Part shown: positions 25,007 to 32,112 of the stretch, piece after piece
Numbering within the stretch: position 1 is the first letter of the stretch
How the letters are laid out: every line of letters begins with the position of its first letter
NCBI GenBank assembly: GCA_002317115.1
Contig: DCIP01000016.1
Location: forward strand, 1-32,112
Source of the DNA: Candidatus Scybalocola fimicaballi
GTDB lineage: Bacteria; Bacteroidota; Bacteroidia; Bacteroidales; Paludibacteraceae
DNA: 32,112 nt
Direction of reading: 5' to 3'
Notes under the pieces: generated by a model
Database searches by the model: none
Seen by the model: only the letters and a program-made list of their open reading frames with translations
Told to the model about the DNA's origin: nothing
Program-made: the position numbers and the translations under genes

Positions 25007-25956
25007 GACAAAACTGTTGAATAGCCAAGAATTGGAGCTGACTCATCGTCTGACAACAAGAAAGCAATACCATCTTTAGCTATATTGATATTAATATTTA
25101 ATTCTGCATCCGCAGGGACAAACAAATCCATTATCTCCATAAAGTTTTCATAGGCTTTGGTATTTTTGAACACCAAATCCTTATACTTCGATGGCAATGC
25201 ATCAATATTGACGTTCATGACAGGAAAACAATCTGTCATAACACCGCCAAGAACTGAAGTCACCCCAAGCCTGTTGACTCCTAATTTCCAGTCGCACTGA
25301 TCGGTTGTTATTGACATCTGTCTGTACGACAATTCGATTTTAACCTCACAGTCGAAAAGCACAGAAAGTATTTCTGCTATCTGTTCTGGTTTTGTCAAAC
25401 GGTAGGCCTGCGACAAAAAAGAGACAGCAAAAAGAGATTTTTCCAAAGGCAATCCCTGCAAAACACGCCAAACAGAGTCAAACAGACGAACAAAATCATC
25501 ATATTTGTCTCTCTTCTCCAAACGCATCTCATACAGATTGGCATCGACAAGAATTCTGTCAATCGCCATTTCAAACGGTCTGAAAAAAACTGCCGCATTT
25601 AACGCCGCTTGTCTTTCTTGTCGAATATAATCAATGACAGTCTCTTTGTTTTTCTTGTCATTTAGATCCATTCGTCTATGGAACAGACCCTCCGGAAGAG
25701 ATTCGTACAAATCTCTTTTCCTTGTATATATGGAAAGATATTTTGAGAACTTGTCAATAGAATTTTCCCAAATTATCTTATCGATATTCTTACCGCCTTT
25801 GGACACACCCTCTCGAATGATTCTGATCTCATTTGAGTCAAAACCATTCTCGACCAAACATGCAGCGACAAACTCTGCACGATAATCTGTATATAATGTA
25901 TTCTTGTTTATTATTTCTGAATTATTAGAATCCATGCTGTGCATTACAAAAGCCAA
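25003..25956 (-). CDS. tssG: TssG, baseplate wedge protein
   Basis: The 317-residue protein carries TssG-type features: PEGLFHRRMDLNDKKNKETV (88-107), FRPFEMAIDRILVD, then a region around WKLGVNRLGVTSVLGGVMTD and the closing FLVPADAEL-like segment (LFVPADAELNININIAKDG). It joins two TssF copies and TssE in the baseplate wedge. The gene overlaps tssK by 13 bases and the next gene by four, so translation is coupled along this part of the operon. There is no membrane segment. Confidence 0.92.
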   Translation of the reverse strand: MAFVMHSMDSNNSEIINKNTLYTDYRAEFVAACLVENGFDSNEIRIIREGVSKGGKNIDKIIWENSIDKFSKYLSIYTRKRDLYESLPEGLFHRRMDLNDKKNKETVIDYIRQERQAALNAAVFFRPFEMAIDRILVDANLYEMRLEKRDKYDDFVRLFDSVWRVLQGLPLEKSLFAVSFLSQAYRLTKPEQIAEILSVLFDCEVKIELSYRQMSITTDQCDWKLGVNRLGVTSVLGGVMTDCFPVMNVNIDALPSKYKDLVFKNTKAYENFMEIMDLFVPADAELNININIAKDGIAFLLSDDESAPILGYSTVLS

Positions 25957-27077
25957 CTAGATTTAGTGTTCTGTTCAGTAGTCTCCTTGGCAGATGATAC
26001 AGAAATAACCATGCTTTCCTTTCTCTGTCCGACATAGTCAAGCTTGCTAAGGCTGACCATCAGATCTTCCAAAACATGCAACATATTATAAATAGAAGAC
26101 ATCGAAACATCTATTCTGTTTTGAGAAAAATTTCTAGATGCGACTTCATCCAAAACTCCTTCAAAAGCTGACGGTGCAATGCCATTCCACTCATAGAAAT
26201 ATTTCAACACCTCATCCTTTCCTGCCTTCGACATAAATGAAAAGCCTAACATTATGGTATTTGCCATATCTCCAAAAAGTTCAGCCACTTGATATGGAGA
26301 CAAATTCAAACCACAGCTGTGCCATCTGTAATTGATGTTAGAAAGTGATCTCATAACCTCCTTACAGAAGACCAAAGTATTTTCCAAACACTCCGACTTG
26401 TTGGCTGATGCGGAGTATGCCTTGTCGAAAATCAAAGACAACGCATTCTTGATAGCATCCATTGATTGAGACAACTTGTCCATACATCTTCTCAACTTAA
26501 AGTTAGAAGACATACATAAAGACGGAGCTATATATGAATTGTCTAATTTAAGCTCACCATCCTTCTTTTTCAAGTAACCGACAACCACGTCGAACGGTCC
26601 GTATTCGTTGATATATTGTTTTGCTCTCTCTATAATGGACAGCTTAAATACAGGGTCCACATAAGGATAACGTGGCGGTATCTCCTGCATATTTGGCTCT
26701 CCGCATGGACATCTCTCAAATGGAGACACAGACAAAACAATATCCCATCCATTTTCAGCAGTCTCAATTTCCGAACTACATTCGCAGATTACCGGGTTAG
26801 CTGGAGAAATATCAACCAAGCATCCTCCTGCAGTGATACCATGGTATAAATCTAGGACCAAACGAGTTCGATCTCCCTTTCCGTCAACAAAAAGATGCAT
26901 TTGATCCTCATCATCTTCATAATACGGCATAGGGAGCATTCCGTATGCAAATTTATTCTGGAGTGCAGCAGTGTTTCTCATGATACGCTCCATAATAAAA
27001 TTCTCAGTAGCAATAAAATGAGATGAAGACACACTCATTCCCTGCATCCAATTGACAGACTTATAATTATTATCCAT
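25944..27077 (-). CDS. tssK: TssK, baseplate connector
   Basis: The 377-residue protein starts MDNNYKSVNWMQGMSVSSSHF, the family opening (N-W-x-x-G-M-x-x-x-x-x-H-F). Its middle part is predicted beta-rich (DGKGDRTRLVLDLYHGITAG) and its end helical (VASRNFSQNRIDVSMSS). TssK trimers connect the baseplate to the membrane complex. In this system the inner-membrane partner is reported to be TssN, whose gene lies 16 bases upstream. It is cytoplasmic. Confidence 0.92.
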   Translation of the reverse strand: MDNNYKSVNWMQGMSVSSSHFIATENFIMERIMRNTAALQNKFAYGMLPMPYYEDDEDQMHLFVDGKGDRTRLVLDLYHGITAGGCLVDISPANPVICECSSEIETAENGWDIVLSVSPFERCPCGEPNMQEIPPRYPYVDPVFKLSIIERAKQYINEYGPFDVVVGYLKKKDGELKLDNSYIAPSLCMSSNFKLRRCMDKLSQSMDAIKNALSLIFDKAYSASANKSECLENTLVFCKEVMRSLSNINYRWHSCGLNLSPYQVAELFGDMANTIMLGFSFMSKAGKDEVLKYFYEWNGIAPSAFEGVLDEVASRNFSQNRIDVSMSSIYNMLHVLEDLMVSLSKLDYVGQRKESMVISVSSAKETTEQNTKSSWLL

Positions 27078-27093
27078 AGTGTTCTAATATTCG

Positions 27094-27945
27094 TTATTTA
27101 ACATTTTTTACTCTTCTCGCAATAATCATGCTATTTGTCTCAAGACCATTTTCCTCAAATGTCTTGTCTGAATCGATATAACGTCTTGACTTCATGAATG
27201 ATTTCTCTGTGTAGAAAATCCATCCATAAGACTCGCTTGAATCACACAACTCCACCTGATTGTCGAGATGCTGCTTGTTATAATCGTTCATAATCATTCC
27301 AAACCATTCTCCCAAGACAAATGATTTCACTGCCTTACTTTTTATAATAGTCTCGTTCTCATCCCCTACAAATTTAGGGACATTAATTCCAATCACCATT
27401 ACCTGTGTGACATCCAATTCTCCATGAGGAGGCTCGAACACATCATTCTCATGATATACCTTGATTTTATAAATCTCAGCAGGTATTTTGAGATATGATC
27501 TAAAGGTCAACTCAAATACTGGATAAAACAGAATTGGAAGAAGTGATGTTCCCGCCCAAAATCCATACTGAAATTCATTTGAGAAGTTAAAGATTATCGC
27601 AAACAAGGCCCACGACATGACTAATTGGAGCATTATAACCACCAGTTGTTTATACGACTCCAACTCAGGAATAAAATGCTTCAACAACTTCTGATTGGCG
27701 AATCCCAATAACAAAAACATAATCTGGATAAAGAGATAAACGTAAGGCATAAAATCCATTCCAAAGAATCCGCTAAATCCAAACAATGAATAAGTCAGAC
27801 TTGACAGCAATACTGTAACCACTGCCTTTTTATTAGACAGCAATTGGTTTTTCTTTGCAATAATCACAGCAACAAGTCCAAGGATCAAGACTATTACCGG
27901 GAAAAGCAAATAATTAACTATAAATTTACCTAGTTCTATACTCAT
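27094..27945 (-). CDS. tssN: TssN, inner-membrane component linking envelope complex and baseplate
   Basis: The 283-residue protein has five predicted membrane helices (about 8-30, 41-60, 65-84, 100-120, 127-148), then a cytoplasmic domain (about 150-283) ending in the basic sequence IARRVKNVK. Topology, length and the position between tssF and tssK match TssN, a marker of the Bacteroidota T6SS. It is reported to connect the membrane complex to the conserved baseplate. It starts two bases after the tssF stop. Confidence 0.88.
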   Translation of the reverse strand: MSIELGKFIVNYLLFPVIVLILGLVAVIIAKKNQLLSNKKAVVTVLLSSLTYSLFGFSGFFGMDFMPYVYLFIQIMFLLLGFANQKLLKHFIPELESYKQLVVIMLQLVMSWALFAIIFNFSNEFQYGFWAGTSLLPILFYPVFELTFRSYLKIPAEIYKIKVYHENDVFEPPHGELDVTQVMVIGINVPKFVGDENETIIKSKAVKSFVLGEWFGMIMNDYNKQHLDNQVELCDSSESYGWIFYTEKSFMKSRRYIDSDKTFEENGLETNSMIIARRVKNVK

Positions 27946-27947
27946 TT

Positions 27948-29774
27948 TTATTTACAAAAAACTCGATAATTATACGTCATCGGAGACTGTCCGACCAATT
28001 TTTCCAAAATTTCATCTGACAAACGCGTCTTTTGATCTTCACTCATTTCTTGGTTCTTAAGAACAAGGTAAACGTCTATCGTTCTCTGCAAACCACATCC
28101 AGAATCCAGACTTCTTCTGACACCCTTCTCAATTCTCACATCTGAAATCTCTTCTCCACACTCTGAGAAACAGAAGTTCTTGATATCATTGTTAGTTACA
28201 ACTCTATTTCTACTTCCTAGAATATATTTGAATTTTGCGATTCTCTCTCTCTCAGTAGGAGGAGTCATTCCATTAACAGTCGTAGTTAAAAAAATAGGAT
28301 TCTCATATTCTCCATACGACTCTCCCATAGGATTAAGAGTCTGGCCGATTCTCATTCCGTTTGCGATAGGGCCATAAGAAGTCCAATATTTAAGATAGAA
28401 AAAAGACGACTGTTTCTGGGGATCAACAAAAAGATAATAAGGAAGTTCGGTAAATTTAGAGTCATTTTGCGTTCTTCTTTCGATTTTACGCAAAAGTTGC
28501 TCTATCAAATTCACACTCTCGGAACTATAGCCTCTCTCAGGAATAGAGAATATACTCAATTCCTCTTCCATCACTCCCTTTAGACGTATCAAAAAATCAC
28601 GCGCATCTCTTTTATCAAATGATTCACAACCTCCTTGTCGCAACGTGTAGCATAAATCAGTGCTATCCTCCTTATAACCATTAGATTTATTGTAGACGGT
28701 GCCGAATTCATCAACCACCTCAACAACATCGAAGAATGACTCACCCTCTCCAACAGCAATAGGTATCACGCCAAAATCCTTTTTGACTATGCAGTTGAAC
28801 TTGCGTATCTCTTTGTTTGCGACAGGGAATGTATTGATAGACACTTGTATGCCGGATAATACAGACTCGGTGAACTGAGGAGGAAAGTCAATCTCCAGCC
28901 ATACCAAATCTTTTGTGAATGCAGATTCGTATTCAGCACTATCTTCATACTTGAATCCAGCAGGGAATTTGGTGTAATCATGACTCTTAAGGACAACCGT
29001 ACTATCTATGGTCACATAACTCATTTTGTAATAGTCGACAATACTCTCATTCACGCTCTGGTCATTTCTCAACCCGTCAAAGAAATGTTGCAACTTCTCC
29101 TGGTGTATTCCTTTCTCTGTATGCAGACCTCTGCTGACTCGCAAATCAGCACCATTGAATCGCCAAACAGAAGATGACAAGAAATGAAGATAGTCATTAC
29201 GTCTGTCGATATTAGGGAAATCAAAATATACAGACAGACCGTTTAAGTCTGCCTCCTTTTCCTTAAACTCAAGACCGACAAACACTTTGTTGACATTCTC
29301 CGGCAATGTCTGCGACTTAATCAAAAGTCTTTTGTTTTGATCTGGCATAACCTCATAAACGCTGTTCTCAACAACGATCATACGGACATCGCCGATTCTG
29401 AGGTTTGTTTCGCAGACTGGATAAAAGGAAAGTGACCTACCGTCGCGTCGTCCCTGAGACGGTGCAACAGTAGAAAATCCATCAAAAAAACTTGTCTTCA
29501 AGTTTTCTGACAAAGTTTCTGCATGTATGACCGCATGAGAAGGTCTAACAACAGTCGCGACCTCAGGAAGCAAAACCTCGCTGAGTCGTCTCATTGCACG
29601 CACCTCAATGTCAGCTATATCTTCCGATATGCCATGAAGCTGCATAGCCAAAGCCTCTATCAGAAGTCTAACAAGCGGATCTAAGTTTTCGATCTTTCTT
29701 ATGTTCCAAAAATCCAAGGCCGTACGAATCATACGGTCTTTAATTTCTTCTTTACTTTCTCTGGTATAACCCAT
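27948..29774 (-). CDS. tssF: TssF, baseplate wedge protein
   Basis: The 608-residue protein has the family N-terminus: KDRMIRTALDFWNIRKIENL, then PLVRLLIEALAMQLHGISED (33-52), then RAMRRLSEVLLPE (64-76) and PSHAVIHAE. The C-terminus contains RERIAKFKYILGSRNRVVTN and a segment with CGLQRTIDVYLVLKN, as in gp6-like wedge proteins. TssF dimerises in each wedge and surrounds the hub. The start is two bases after tssE. Confidence 0.94.
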   Translation of the reverse strand: MGYTRESKEEIKDRMIRTALDFWNIRKIENLDPLVRLLIEALAMQLHGISEDIADIEVRAMRRLSEVLLPEVATVVRPSHAVIHAETLSENLKTSFFDGFSTVAPSQGRRDGRSLSFYPVCETNLRIGDVRMIVVENSVYEVMPDQNKRLLIKSQTLPENVNKVFVGLEFKEKEADLNGLSVYFDFPNIDRRNDYLHFLSSSVWRFNGADLRVSRGLHTEKGIHQEKLQHFFDGLRNDQSVNESIVDYYKMSYVTIDSTVVLKSHDYTKFPAGFKYEDSAEYESAFTKDLVWLEIDFPPQFTESVLSGIQVSINTFPVANKEIRKFNCIVKKDFGVIPIAVGEGESFFDVVEVVDEFGTVYNKSNGYKEDSTDLCYTLRQGGCESFDKRDARDFLIRLKGVMEEELSIFSIPERGYSSESVNLIEQLLRKIERRTQNDSKFTELPYYLFVDPQKQSSFFYLKYWTSYGPIANGMRIGQTLNPMGESYGEYENPIFLTTTVNGMTPPTERERIAKFKYILGSRNRVVTNNDIKNFCFSECGEEISDVRIEKGVRRSLDSGCGLQRTIDVYLVLKNQEMSEDQKTRLSDEILEKLVGQSPMTYNYRVFCK

Positions 29775-29776
29775 AT

Positions 29777-30220
29777 TTAATCTTTAGACAAAGGACCTAA
29801 AAACAATGTATAATAAAGTTTGCATCGCTCTCCAGTAGAATTAAGTGTCGCATTAACAAAAATTTCTACTTTTTTTCTAACACTAACATTGCTCGACATT
29901 GAATTCTCCTTTATGACATCACTTACTTCAAGATGATACTCACAATTGCTGATTCTTTTTTCATATTTTGATATAGAACGCGACAAACATTCAGTGAAAC
30001 GAGTTTTCCAAGTGTCTAAAGACACTATTCTTTCAAAATCCATTTCCCAAATTTGAGTGCCATATTCCTCATCAAAACAATGTTCCCCAGGATAAGTTCC
30101 TATAAGCATTTCAATATGCTGATCTATTGAATCCAATTCTGTGCATACACTCACATATCCACGTTTTTCATCCAATATCGAAGCAAAATCGAAGGGAATT
30201 TTATAGTAACTTTCACCCAT
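29777..30220 (-). CDS. tssE: TssE, gp25-like baseplate protein
   Basis: The 147-residue protein shows the gp25/TssE pattern: SIDQHIEMLIGTYPGEHCFD (31-50), EEYGTQIWEMDFERIVSLDTW, then a TECLSRSISKYEKRI helix and a closing beta-hairpin (VSVRKKVEIFVNATLNST). In gp25 relatives the E-F-R and IxT-xxGER elements position the sheath start. Here the sequence is GTYPGEHCF, a mild variation. It nucleates sheath assembly on the baseplate. It is the first gene of the machine operon, with a promoter-like site just upstream. Confidence 0.9.
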   Translation of the reverse strand: MGESYYKIPFDFASILDEKRGYVSVCTELDSIDQHIEMLIGTYPGEHCFDEEYGTQIWEMDFERIVSLDTWKTRFTECLSRSISKYEKRISNCEYHLEVSDVIKENSMSSNVSVRKKVEIFVNATLNSTGERCKLYYTLFLGPLSKD

Positions 30221-30259
30221 TAGTTAGAACTTAAACATTATTTGACATTAATCAAAATG

Positions 30260-30290
30260 CAAAAATAATTAACTTTGCTAATATAGCAAT
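30260..30290 (-). promoter_or_regulatory. Probable promoter of the machine operon (tssE onward)
   Basis: On the minus strand a -7 box TATTTTTG (30260-30267) lies 19 bases from ATTG (30287-30290), one mismatch from -33 TTTG. Between them is a 6-base inverted repeat, ttgcta/tagcaa (30275-30280 and 30284-30289), which could be an operator. Confidence 0.55.
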
Positions 30291-30340
30291 ACCTTTATTT
30301 CAAATGCTCAAACAAAAAATTAAAAAATTGTTAAAATCCA

Positions 30341-31087
30341 TCACTCCAACAAATACTTCAGAAACGTCTCTGGAGAATTGACAAAGTCTTTGGTCAACTG
30401 GAAATGTTCGGTGTCTTGATATTTCACTCTTTGGATTCCGTCCTCCGTAAGTTCCAACACGTCGGCTTTGGGCAATGCCATAAGAATGGGTGAATGTGTG
30501 GAGATGATAAATTGTGATCCTCTTTCAACAAGTGCATTGATATTTGCCATAAGCCGTAGCAGTCGCATTGGTGAGAGCGCGGCTTCGGGCTCGTCGAGTA
30601 TATATAATCCATTGCCGCCAAATCGGTTTTCTATAAGCGACATGAAACTTTCTCCGTGGGACTGATTGTGTAATGACACTCCTCCATAGCTGTCGAATGT
30701 ACCGTCGCCAGGATTATCTCTATCCATTCCTTCAAGATAACTTGCTAAATTATAGAAACTTTCAGCACGAAGGAAGAATCCGTCACGGTTGCGTGATGTT
30801 CCCCTTATTATTTTGATGTATTTATGGAGATCGGAATGTGTGGACTCGGTAGAAAAATTAAAATTGATAGTTCCTCCCTCAGCGTTAAATCCCATGGCGA
30901 CGGCGATTGCCTCTATCAACGTGGATTTGCCAGTTCCGTTTTCTCCGACAATAAATGTGACAGGTTTCTTGAAATCGATCTTCTTCATCTCTTTCAAATG
31001 TCTGACGACGGGGAGATCGGAGATGTAATTGTCTTCAGGAATTTCCTTTGATAAACTGACCTGCGTCAAGAATAAATTATTCAACAT
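30341..31087 (-). CDS. ABC-type AAA ATPase (AAA_21-like), function unknown
   Basis: The 248-residue protein has a complete ABC-type nucleotide site: Walker A GENGTGKST (48-56), signature-like SHGES (143-147), Walker B LYILDEPEAAL (161-171) and H-loop STHSP (196-200). It has no long coiled coil, no membrane segment and no nuclease domain. Such small free-standing ATPases are common in bacterial genomes, some in defence or plasmid loci. It starts 14 bases after the RhuM-like gene and ends about 120 bases before tssE. The promoter in front of tssE suggests it is not part of the T6SS operon. Confidence 0.8.
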   Translation of the reverse strand: MLNNLFLTQVSLSKEIPEDNYISDLPVVRHLKEMKKIDFKKPVTFIVGENGTGKSTLIEAIAVAMGFNAEGGTINFNFSTESTHSDLHKYIKIIRGTSRNRDGFFLRAESFYNLASYLEGMDRDNPGDGTFDSYGGVSLHNQSHGESFMSLIENRFGGNGLYILDEPEAALSPMRLLRLMANINALVERGSQFIISTHSPILMALPKADVLELTEDGIQRVKYQDTEHFQLTKDFVNSPETFLKYLLE

Positions 31088-31101
31088 TGTTTATTCTTTA
31101 T

Positions 31102-31638
31102 TCAACATAATTCTGATTTGTTTATCAAAATCAGAATCGATTTTTTGAGTTTTTGCCATATTCGTCGTTCACTTGATCGGATAGAACGAACTCTTTCAAG
31201 TAATTCACGAAAATAGTCTTTCCCAAAAGTTTTTTTCCCTTGTTTAAGACGATCATCGTCTATTACAAATCCTTTTCGAATATATTCATTTAATATTTTT
31301 GTTGCCCATTGACGGAAACGTGTTGCTCGTAATGAATTAATACGATATCCAACAGCGATTATTGCGTCAAGAGAATAAAAATCAACCTGTTTTGACTGTG
31401 TTTTATCAGAAATAGCACCATGTTGTGTGGTTATTTCCATTTTGGAAATAACCACATTTTTATCTAATTCACATTCTTCAAAAATGTGACTTAAATGCTT
31501 GCTTATTGCAGGAATGCCTACTCCAAAAAGTTGTGACATAGCTTTTTGAGTACACCAAATTGTCTCTTCTTTTACAATAACTTGTACCTTACCATCCTCT
31601 TCTGGTAAACTATACAATATGAACTCTAATTCTTTCAT
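31102..31638 (-). pseudogene. RhuM-family protein, truncated after about half its usual length
   Basis: The 178-residue reading frame matches the N-terminal part of RhuM-type proteins: VKEETIWCTQKAMSQLFGVG (22-41), SKHLSHIFEECELD, then VDFYSLDAIIAVGYRINSLR (84-103), ATRFRQWATKILNEYIRKGF and ELLERVRSIRSSERRIWQK. Full members have about 330 residues and continue after the last motif. Here the frame changes at about residue 166, and the last 12 residues (SILILINKSELC) are encoded by a hairpin-like sequence. The N-terminal part could still fold as a DNA-binding-like domain. The role of RhuM proteins is poorly known; they occur in pathogenicity and mobile regions. Confidence 0.65.
31110..31137. 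repeat. Inverted repeat inside the end of the RhuM-like frame
   Basis: attctgattt (31110-31119) and aaatcagaat (31128-31137) form a perfect 10-base stem with an 8-base loop. The RhuM-like frame reads through it. It may be a former intergenic hairpin joined to the gene by deletion. Confidence 0.55.
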
Positions 31639-31677
31639 TTATTTTACAAATTCATTATTCTCCATTAACATTGTTTA

Positions 31678-32112
31678 TTAATTCTTCTTCCTCTTAAACA
31701 ATCTTTTGAAGAATCCTGGTTTCTCGTCCTCTTCGTCAGCCTCATCAACAGTTGAAGTGGAAGTTCCCTTCTTCAACATTTTCTTTGCGTCGCCAGTAAG
31801 CTCTACATTCTTGTACGACACTTTATTCATCTCTCGCTCAGAGATAATCTCCGCTTTTTGCATTCGTTCTGAAATAGTGTTGAAATACTGGTCGTAGGAT
31901 TCACGCAGTTTTCCTTCGTCGTCGAAACACCATTTGAATTTCTTTGGACGTGGCACTATCATAGCCAAATAAATGGCCTCGTCGACGGTTAGTTTCGACG
32001 GTTCTTTTCCAAAATAGAATTTTGTAGCCTCAGCAGCTCCATATACGTTTGGTCCCCACTCTATCACGTTGAGATAGACTTCGTACATTCTATCTTTGGT
32101 AGTGAGATTATT
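31678..32112 (-). CDS. GT51 peptidoglycan glycosyltransferase, 5' end outside window
   Basis: The frame is open to the window edge, reading NNLTTKDRMYEVYLNVIEWG, so the true start lies beyond 32112. The visible 144 residues contain the late GT51 motifs YLNVIEWGPNVYGAAEA and EAIYLAMIVPRPKKF, as in monofunctional transglycosylases and class A penicillin-binding proteins. These enzymes polymerise lipid II into glycan strands at the outer face of the inner membrane. After the domain come about 35 mainly charged residues (DEADEEDEKPGFF, then KRLFKRKKN) and the stop; no transpeptidase domain follows. This suggests a monofunctional enzyme or a shortened one. It is a chromosomal flank of the T6SS region. 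Confidence 0.85.
   Translation of the reverse strand, partial: NNLTTKDRMYEVYLNVIEWGPNVYGAAEATKFYFGKEPSKLTVDEAIYLAMIVPRPKKFKWCFDDEGKLRESYDQYFNTISERMQKAEIISEREMNKVSYKNVELTGDAKKMLKKGTSTSTVDEADEEDEKPGFFKRLFKRKKN

Overview
The window carries one almost complete type VI secretion system of the Bacteroidota-restricted subtype iii (T6SS-iii). Every real gene lies on the minus strand, so transcription runs from high to low coordinates. The host is very probably a member of the order Bacteroidales. The evidence is the T6SS-iii gene set (tssN, the TssQ/O/P/R envelope group, Bacteroidota-type TssD tubes), AT-rich coding DNA without clear Shine-Dalgarno sites, and four sites that fit the Bacteroides promoter (-33 TTTG, about 20 bases, -7 TAnnTTTG). 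Genus cannot be settled from the window.

Layout, in direction of transcription. (1) 32112-30341, flanking genes: the end of a GT51 peptidoglycan glycosyltransferase, a truncated RhuM-like protein, and an ABC-type AAA ATPase. (2) 30220-18130, the machine operon: tssE, tssF, tssN, tssK, tssG, two small single-pass membrane proteins (probable tssQ and tssO), a PKD-domain protein (probable tssP), the lipoprotein tssR, and the sheath-recycling ATPase tssH/clpV. It ends at a strong hairpin. (3) 17956-15116, a cargo unit with its own promoter: two divergent overlapping Hcp genes, a 477-residue candidate effector with a hydrophobic C-terminus, and a multi-pass membrane protein that is the likely immunity factor. 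(4) 14842-14450, the main tube gene tssD/hcp with a clear promoter and a terminator. (5) 14262-5292, sheath (tssB, tssC), spike (vgrG), a Tle1/DUF2235-like protein that has lost its catalytic serine, a protein with two DUF2931-like halves, an unknown 241-residue protein, and a PAAR-like (DUF4280) protein with a C-terminal toxin-like region. (6) 5269-1220, toxin and immunity cluster: a small acidic protein (likely immunity to the PAAR protein), a free-standing non-specific endonuclease, a SUKH protein fused to leucine-rich repeats, and a YezG-like (DUF600) immunity protein, closed by a terminator. (7) 940-1, the start of an AAA-ATPase/PD-(D/E)XK-family gene that runs off the window.

Working together: TssN/Q/O/P/R replace TssJ/L/M as the envelope anchor, TssE/F/G/K form the baseplate, TssB/C the contractile sheath and TssD the tube. 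VgrG plus the PAAR-like protein form the tip, and ClpV recycles the sheath. Three probable cargo sets are visible: an Hcp-linked membrane-active candidate, the PAAR-fused C-terminal toxin, and the endonuclease. Each is followed by likely immunity genes. No tRNA, rRNA, CRISPR array or insertion sequence was seen, and no gap between genes exceeds 300 bases.
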